From positions 1 to 64,000 of the forward strand of contig NZ_BALU01000002.1 of assembly GCF_000615285.1 (NCBI RefSeq): 64,000 nucleotides of DNA, written 5' to 3'. Shown here one piece after another: positions 59,711-64,000 of this stretch (the stretch's first letter is position 1; each line of letters starts with the position of its first letter). The stretch comes from Lactobacillus kitasatonis DSM 16761 = JCM 1039 (GTDB lineage Bacteria > Bacillota > Bacilli > Lactobacillales > Lactobacillaceae). The translations under genes were made by a program, and so were the position numbers. The notes beneath the pieces were generated by a model that saw only the letters and a program-made list of their open reading frames with translations, searched no databases and was not told the DNA's origin.

Positions 59711-59739
59711 ATTTTACCACCTAACTACACGCGGGTCAA
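59711..59739 (-). promoter_or_regulatory. Promoter of typA
   Basis: On the minus strand, TTGACC (59739-59734), 17-nt spacer and TAAAAT (59716-59711). Confidence 0.75.
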
Positions 59740-59847
59740 CGCTTAACACTCATTTAACTTTTCATTTATTTTATCTTAAACCAAGCAAAATCCTCTAAAT
59801 TATGGTAAAAATATAGTTAGATCTTATTTTTAAAAGGAGTAATTGTT

Positions 59848-60402
59848 TTGATTTTAATGAAAGACATTGTGCGCGACGGTGATCCGGTCTTGCGCAAAGT
59901 CGCTAAGCCTCTTACCTTTCCACTTAGCGATCACTACAAAAAATTAGCAGACGATATGATGGAATATTTAGTCAACTCACAAGATCCAAAGATTGCTGAA
60001 AAACACCAACTTAGAGCAGGTGTTGGTTTAGCAGCCCCACAGGTTGGCGAAAGTGTTCAAATGGCAGCCCTTTTGGTTCCTGATGACGAAGGCAAGATTA
60101 TTTTTAAAGAAGTCTACGTTAACCCTGAAATCATTTCTGAATCCGTCCGTCAAGCTTGCTTGAGTGAAGGCGAAGGTTGCTTAAGTGTTGACGAAGTAAT
60201 CAATGGTTACGTTCCTCGTCCAGACAAGTTAACCATCCACTACTACACTGTTGATGGTGAAGAAAAGACTATTCGCTTAAAGGATTACCCAGCTATCGTA
60301 TCTTCTCACGAAATTGATCACTTGAACGGTCACTTGTTCTACGACAGAATCAATAGACAAAACCCATACGATCTTAAAGAAGATACAGTAGTGATCTCTT
60401 AA
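59848..60402 (+). CDS. def: Peptide deformylase
   Basis: This metalloenzyme removes formyl from the initiator Met of nascent proteins. The 184-residue protein has the three signature motifs [16 protein letters not shown] (metal-binding Cys) and HEIDHLNG (metal-binding His pair and catalytic Glu), with the long insertions of type II Gram-positive enzymes. The TTG at 59848 is preferred (MILMKDIV, as in related deformylases) because AAGGAG is 7 nt upstream; ATG 59857 is the alternative. Confidence 0.95.
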   Translation: MILMKDIVRDGDPVLRKVAKPLTFPLSDHYKKLADDMMEYLVNSQDPKIAEKHQLRAGVGLAAPQVGESVQMAALLVPDDEGKIIFKEVYVNPEIISESVRQACLSEGEGCLSVDEVINGYVPRPDKLTIHYYTVDGEEKTIRLKDYPAIVSSHEIDHLNGHLFYDRINRQNPYDLKEDTVVIS

Positions 60403-60416
60403 TTGTTATTTATATT

Positions 60417-60447
60417 AAAAAAGGCCTGCATTTGCAGGCTTTTTTTG
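60417..60447 (+). terminator. Terminator of def
   Basis: Stem AAAAGGCCTGC / GCAGGCTTTT around loop attt, then T7. Confidence 0.9.
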
Positions 60448-60451
60448 TTAT

Positions 60452-60556
60452 AAAAAAACCACTGGGCGACTAAACCAGTGGCTCATACATTGGGAATTAA
60501 GAAGATTGAAGAGACTTCTTATAGCGAGCAAATGAGTTTATCAATCATTTACTACA
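60452..60556 (-). ncRNA. Candidate small RNA between def and rpoY
   Basis: Read leftward, a predicted transcript of about 105 nt starts near 60556 behind a promoter at 60590-60562. It contains a stem AGTAAATGA / TCATTTGCT (60553-60545 with 60535-60527, one G-U) with a 9-nt loop. A second hairpin AAGAAG / CTTCTT (60520-60515 with 60504-60499) holds a pyrimidine-rich loop strand. A spacer containing AATTCCC follows, then a terminator CCACTGG / CCAGTGG (60481-60475 with 60465-60459) with seven T. No ORF with a ribosome binding site is present. It does not match any RNA family I recognise. Confidence 0.6.
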
Positions 60557-60561
60557 CGTTC

Positions 60562-60590
60562 ATGGTACAACCTACGTTATTTTACGTCAA
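60562..60590 (-). promoter_or_regulatory. Promoter of the candidate small RNA
   Basis: On the minus strand, TTGACG (60590-60585), 17-nt spacer and TACCAT (60567-60562). Confidence 0.55.
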
Positions 60591-60689
60591 TAAAATTACT
60601 AAAAAATCATCAAAAATTTATAACACTTAATCGATTCAAACATATTTATATACTTACTTTTATAAATATGATAGAATTTTTAGTAGCTA

Positions 60690-60708
60690 TTGAGTAATTT
60701 TTACTCAA
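60690..60708. repeat. Perfect inverted repeat upstream of rpoY
   Basis: TTGAGTAA (60690-60697), ttt, TTACTCAA (60701-60708): an 8-bp perfect dyad 37 nt before the rpoY start. It lacks a T-run, so it is more likely an operator or RNA stem than a terminator. Confidence 0.6.
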
Positions 60709-60744
60709 AATTGAACGTTTATACATTAATAAGGAGAATCATTT

Positions 60745-60966
60745 ATGATTTACAAAGTTTTGTATCAAAAAGACAAGATTGTCAATCCTCGTAGAGAAAC
60801 TACTCAGACTCTTTACATGGAGGCTGACAACATGGTCGAAGCAAGAAGCATGGTTGAGGACAACACCCCCTATAACATTGAACTCATCCAAGAATTAACA
60901 GGTAATTCTTTAGCTTACGAAAAAGAACACGCTGACTTTAAGTTAACGACGTTCGACAAGAAGTAA
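60745..60966 (+). CDS. rpoY: RNA polymerase epsilon subunit
   Basis: The 73-residue protein ([27 protein letters not shown] ... [10 protein letters not shown]) matches the small RNA polymerase subunit formerly YkzG. It binds core RNA polymerase in Firmicutes. AAGGAG precedes the ATG by 8 nt. It is followed 6 nt later by rnjA, the usual gene pair. Confidence 0.93.
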   Translation: MIYKVLYQKDKIVNPRRETTQTLYMEADNMVEARSMVEDNTPYNIELIQELTGNSLAYEKEHADFKLTTFDKK

Positions 60967-60972
60967 TAAAGA

Positions 60973-62652
60973 GTGCGAATTAAAAATAATGACGTAGCCG
61001 TTTATGCAATCGGGGGTTTGCATGAAATTGGCAAGAATATGTATTGTGTGCAGTACCAGGATGAAATTATCATCATGGACTGTGGTATTAAATTCCCCGA
61101 AGATGATTTATTAGGTATCAACTACGTAATTTCCGATTACTCTTACCTAGTCAAAAACCGTAAGAAAATCAGGGCTCTTGTAGTTAGTCACGGACACGAA
61201 GATCACATTGGTGGTATTCCATTCTTACTAGAAAAGATCCCTGAAATTCCAGTTTATGCAACTCCATTCGCTTTATCTTTAATTAAAGGCAAATTGGAAG
61301 AACACGGAATTTTAAAGACAACTGAACTACATGAAGAACATGAAGACACTGTTTTAAAGTTTAAGAAACTTTCTGTTTCCTTCTTTAGAACTACTCACTC
61401 AATCCCTGATACATTGGGAATTGCTGTTCATACCCCACTTGGTGCTGTAGTCTTTACTGGTGACTTTAAGTTTGACTTAACTCCAGTAATGAACCAACCA
61501 GCTCCAGATTTCCAAAAGATGGCTCAATTAGGAAACGAAGGTGTGCTTGCCCTTCTTTCAGACTCAACTAACGCTGAAGTAACGCAATTCACCAAATCTG
61601 AGCGGTTCGTTGCGCAATCGCTTCATAATATCATTACTGGTATTCATGGTCGAATCATCTTTGCCACTTTTGCATCTAACCTTTACCGTGTATCTACTGC
61701 GATTCAAGCAGCCATTGATACTGGCAGAAAAGTAGCTATCTTCGGACGAAGCATGGAAAACGGTGTCGACAATGGTATTGACTTAGGTTACTTGCATGTA
61801 CCTAAGGATCTAATCGTCGACGCTGACGAAATTAACAAACTACCACCTGATAAAGTAATGATCTTATGTACCGGTTCACAAGGTGAACCACTAGCGGCTT
61901 TATCTAGAATTGCTAACGGTACACATAGACAAATCACTTTGCAACCTGGTGATACAGTAATCTTCTCTTCTAACCCAATTCCAGGTAACACATTGAGCGT
62001 TAACCACTTAATTAACAAATTAATGGAAGGCGGAGCCAATGTAATTCACGGACGTGTAAACAACGTCCACACTTCTGGACACGGTGGTCAAGAAGAACTT
62101 AAGATGATGGTTCGTTTAACTAAGCCTAAGTATATGATTCCTGTTCACGGTGAATACAGAATGCAGGTTATTCATACGCAACTTGCTCAAGAAGCTGGCG
62201 TTCCTGCAGAAAACACCTTCGTTTTGTCTAACGGGGAAGTTGTCTGCTTTGGTCCAAACGGGGCAAGAATTGCTGGACGCATCCCTGCCGGTGATGTTTA
62301 TGTTGATACATCCGGTACAGCAGATGTTGGCAATGTCGTAGTTCACGACCGTCAAATTCTTTCAGAAGAAGGTTTGGTAGTAGCTGTAGCTACAGTTGAC
62401 TACAAGTATAAACGTGTTCTTGCCGGACCTGATATTTTAAGTCGTGGTTTCGTTTATATGAGAGAATCAACTGAATTAATCAGTCAAGCTCAAAAACATG
62501 TCTACCATGTTCTTAGAAATGAAATGGCAAAATCAGATAAACCTAAGGAAAGCGAAATTAAAAAGGCAATTACCGAAAACTTATCTGACTTCCTTTATTC
62601 TAAGACTGAAAGACGGCCAATGATTTTACCAATCATCATCGAAAAGAAATAG
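60973..62652 (+). CDS. rnjA: RNase J1
   Basis: The 559-residue 5'-3' exo/endonuclease is a main mRNA decay enzyme. It has an intact active site: HGHEDH (His73-His78), TTHSIPD, FTGDFKFD, VHTSGHGG and PVHGEYR, with beta-CASP motif SRGFVYMRES near the end. It starts at GTG 60973 directly behind rpoY with a weak site. The partner J2 is at 47331-49133. Confidence 0.96.
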   Translation: MRIKNNDVAVYAIGGLHEIGKNMYCVQYQDEIIIMDCGIKFPEDDLLGINYVISDYSYLVKNRKKIRALVVSHGHEDHIGGIPFLLEKIPEIPVYATPFALSLIKGKLEEHGILKTTELHEEHEDTVLKFKKLSVSFFRTTHSIPDTLGIAVHTPLGAVVFTGDFKFDLTPVMNQPAPDFQKMAQLGNEGVLALLSDSTNAEVTQFTKSERFVAQSLHNIITGIHGRIIFATFASNLYRVSTAIQAAIDTGRKVAIFGRSMENGVDNGIDLGYLHVPKDLIVDADEINKLPPDKVMILCTGSQGEPLAALSRIANGTHRQITLQPGDTVIFSSNPIPGNTLSVNHLINKLMEGGANVIHGRVNNVHTSGHGGQEELKMMVRLTKPKYMIPVHGEYRMQVIHTQLAQEAGVPAENTFVLSNGEVVCFGPNGARIAGRIPAGDVYVDTSGTADVGNVVVHDRQILSEEGLVVAVATVDYKYKRVLAGPDILSRGFVYMRESTELISQAQKHVYHVLRNEMAKSDKPKESEIKKAITENLSDFLYSKTERRPMILPIIIEKK

Positions 62653-62656
62653 CTAA

Positions 62657-62684
62657 TAAGGCTCCTTCGGGAGCCTTTTATTTT
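62657..62684 (+). terminator. Terminator of rpoY-rnjA
   Basis: Stem AAGGCTCC / GGAGCCTT closed by a ttcg tetraloop and followed by TTATTTT. Confidence 0.88.
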
Positions 62685-62704
62685 AGAACTATAGAATTTA
62701 AATT

Positions 62705-63651
62705 ATGAGCAAAAAAATAAGAGTACATTTATTAGTCAATGAAACAGCTGGAAATGGCAATGCTAAAAAAGCTAACATAGCATTGCAGCAAGTATTAAAC
62801 GAATTAAATACACCTTTTACGTGTCAAAAAAGTCGCTTCCCTCGTGAATTGACTACTTTGGCCAAAAATTATGCCAATACTAAACCAAATAAAAACGACA
62901 TTTTAATTGTAGTTGGTGGAGATGGTTCATTTAACGAAGTATTGAATGGTATTAAAACTTCAGACTATCCTGATACTCCTATTACTTATCTGCCAGCTGG
63001 TACTGGTAACGACTTTGCTCGCGGTGCAGGACTAACAGATGATCCTCGACAGTTAATCCATAATTTGCTCAATGATCCTGAACCAGAACAGGTAGATTGC
63101 GGCTATTTCACCGCTAATATTCCTGATGAAAATACTGGTTATTTCGTTAATAATTTTGGTATTGGTTTTGATTCCTTTATCGTTTATCAAAGCAATCATG
63201 AAAAATTAAAAGATAAGCTCAATCGCCTCAATTTAGGTAATCTTATTTATGGTCTTAACGTCGTTAAGGCATTGGCTCAACAAAATACATTCACTGTAAC
63301 TGTAAAACTAAAGATAAAACTTTACGTTACGGCGATGCCTATTTTGTTACTACAACTAATCACCCATATTTTGGTGGTGGCTTTGCCATTTTGCCTAAAG
63401 CTGATGTTTATAGTCATCACTTGGATACTGTTATTGTCGAAAAGCCCAGCTTAAGCAAATTCATCTTTTTATTCAGCAAATTATTAAAAGATGGATCGCA
63501 TGTAAATGCACCTCAATTCCATTATGTTGAAGCTAAAGAAATTCAAGTTGAAACTAAGAAACCTGAATTCGCGCAAATCGACGGTGAAGACGTAGCTGCT
63601 CAAGGATTTAAAGTTAAATTTAAAATAGATCATTTCAATTTACTAAAATAA
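62705..63651 (+). CDS. Diacylglycerol kinase-family lipid kinase, frameshifted
   Basis: The kinase domain is clear: LLVNETAGNGNAKKA at the start, VVGGDGSFNEVLNG (ATP loop, about residue 75) and LPAGTGNDFARG (about residue 97), as in DagK/YegS-type enzymes that phosphorylate diacylglycerol. A base is lost at about 63307 (run of A): as read the frame drifts and stops at 63454, but adding an A gives KTKDKTLRYGDAYFV and the second half continues (NHPYFGGGFAILPKADVYSH ... FAQIDGEDVAAQGFKVKF) to 63651, about 315 residues. No strong ribosome binding site precedes the ATG. Confidence 0.85.
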
Positions 63652-63680
63652 GCCAAAGGAAAAATCCTTTGGCTTTTATA
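63651..63680. terminator. Bidirectional terminator
   Basis: Stem AGCCAAAGGA / TCCTTTGGCT with loop aaaa and TTTT; it overlaps both flanking gene ends. Confidence 0.88.
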
Positions 63681-63984
63681 TTCTGTCTAAAATGTTTTTA
63701 TCTATTTGATGTTGCTCATAATAACTTTCTGCATTGGCAAAATTGTTAACTTGATCATAAAACTTTTTCCAATAATGATATTGTTGATACAATTTACGCC
63801 ACTCACGCGCACCAGATAAATAATCAGCTAACAGATTATCGATATGATCAATACGTTTAATTACTTGATTAGCATGATATAGCTGTTCATCTACCGCTTT
63901 TTCATCTAGATTCATTTCATCTTCAAATAATAAAATATTTTCACTAAAAGTTTTTTCTTCTTCTAGCGCCTTATTATTTGTCAT
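63676..63984 (-). CDS. Small helical protein, possibly DUF4298
   Basis: The 102-residue acidic protein is predicted to be all helical, with heptad-like spacing (ALEEEKTFSENILLFEDEMNL, LYHANQVIKRIDHIDNLL) and the central YLSGAREWRKLYQQYHYW. Its ending ESYYEQHQIDKNILDRI recalls DUF4298 proteins, but this is tentative. GGAGAAG precedes the ATG. It is convergent with the lipid kinase. Function unknown. Confidence 0.6.
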   Translation of the reverse strand: MTNNKALEEEKTFSENILLFEDEMNLDEKAVDEQLYHANQVIKRIDHIDNLLADYLSGAREWRKLYQQYHYWKKFYDQVNNFANAESYYEQHQIDKNILDRI

Positions 63985-64000
63985 TTCTTCTCCAATTGCA

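Overview
The window looks like the chromosome of a low-GC lactic acid bacterium of the Lactobacillus acidophilus/helveticus/crispatus group. The grounds are AT-rich DNA with strong AGGAGG-type ribosome binding sites, frequent TTG/GTG starts, a bile salt hydrolase of the acidophilus-group type, several PTS/6-phospho-beta-glucosidase loci with CcpA (cre) boxes, and gene orders familiar from lactobacilli (comEA-comEC-holA-rpsT, tuf-tig-clpX-ysxC, typA-ftsW-ylbG-rsmD-coaD-sepM). Species assignment is inference. No tRNA, rRNA, CRISPR array or prophage was seen.

Layout. 1-0.54 kb: broken IS982-type transposase. 0.7-6 kb: bile salt hydrolase, PAP2 phosphatase, DegV protein, enolase, a lipoprotein and a nitroreductase. 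6.1-18.7 kb: a beta-glucoside island with a ROK kinase, three GH1 6-phospho-beta-glucosidases (one frameshifted), two EIIC permeases (one frameshifted), EIIA, EIIB, two GntR/UTRA regulators and small accessory proteins, with cre boxes and a shared 18-bp candidate operator. 18.8-26.3 kb: stress proteins (CsbD, YeaQ/YmgE type), a decayed AlkD-like gene, a scar joining an alcohol dehydrogenase remnant to a dead AraC regulator, a nucleoside hydrolase, a secreted GW-type protein, an FMN-binding protein and a DUF2974 membrane hydrolase. 26.3-29.9 kb: an autoregulated MarR-ABC exporter operon and a secreted beta-lactamase-fold protein. 30-40 kb: lysine/diaminopimelate biosynthesis by the acetylase route. 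lysA-dapH-deacetylase-dapA-dapB-aminotransferase-asd is read leftward from a lysine riboswitch, and aspartokinase-dapF is read rightward. 40-64 kb: an APC permease, then core genes: ysxC, clpX, tig, tuf, RNase J2, rpsO, rpsT, holA, comEC, comEA, a sepM-like protease, coaD, rsmD, ylbG, ftsW, typA, def, rpoY, RNase J1 and a lipid kinase.

How it works together. The sugar island should import beta-glucosides as phosphosugars (EIIA/B/C) and hydrolyse them (GH1). The freed glucose could be phosphorylated by the ROK kinase. Control would be by CcpA and by two GntR proteins. The DAP operon supplies lysine and peptidoglycan precursor under lysine feedback.

Three things stand out. First, ten apparent single-base indels, nine of them one-base losses mostly in short homopolymers, interrupt eight otherwise well-preserved genes (including tig and dapA) and hit an AraC relic twice; this suggests consensus sequencing error at least as much as real decay. 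Second, a compact minus-strand unit between def and rpoY (consensus-like promoter, two hairpins, intrinsic terminator, no ORF) looks like an undescribed small RNA. Third, typA has its own leader with an intrinsic terminator just upstream of its ribosome binding site, a candidate attenuator.
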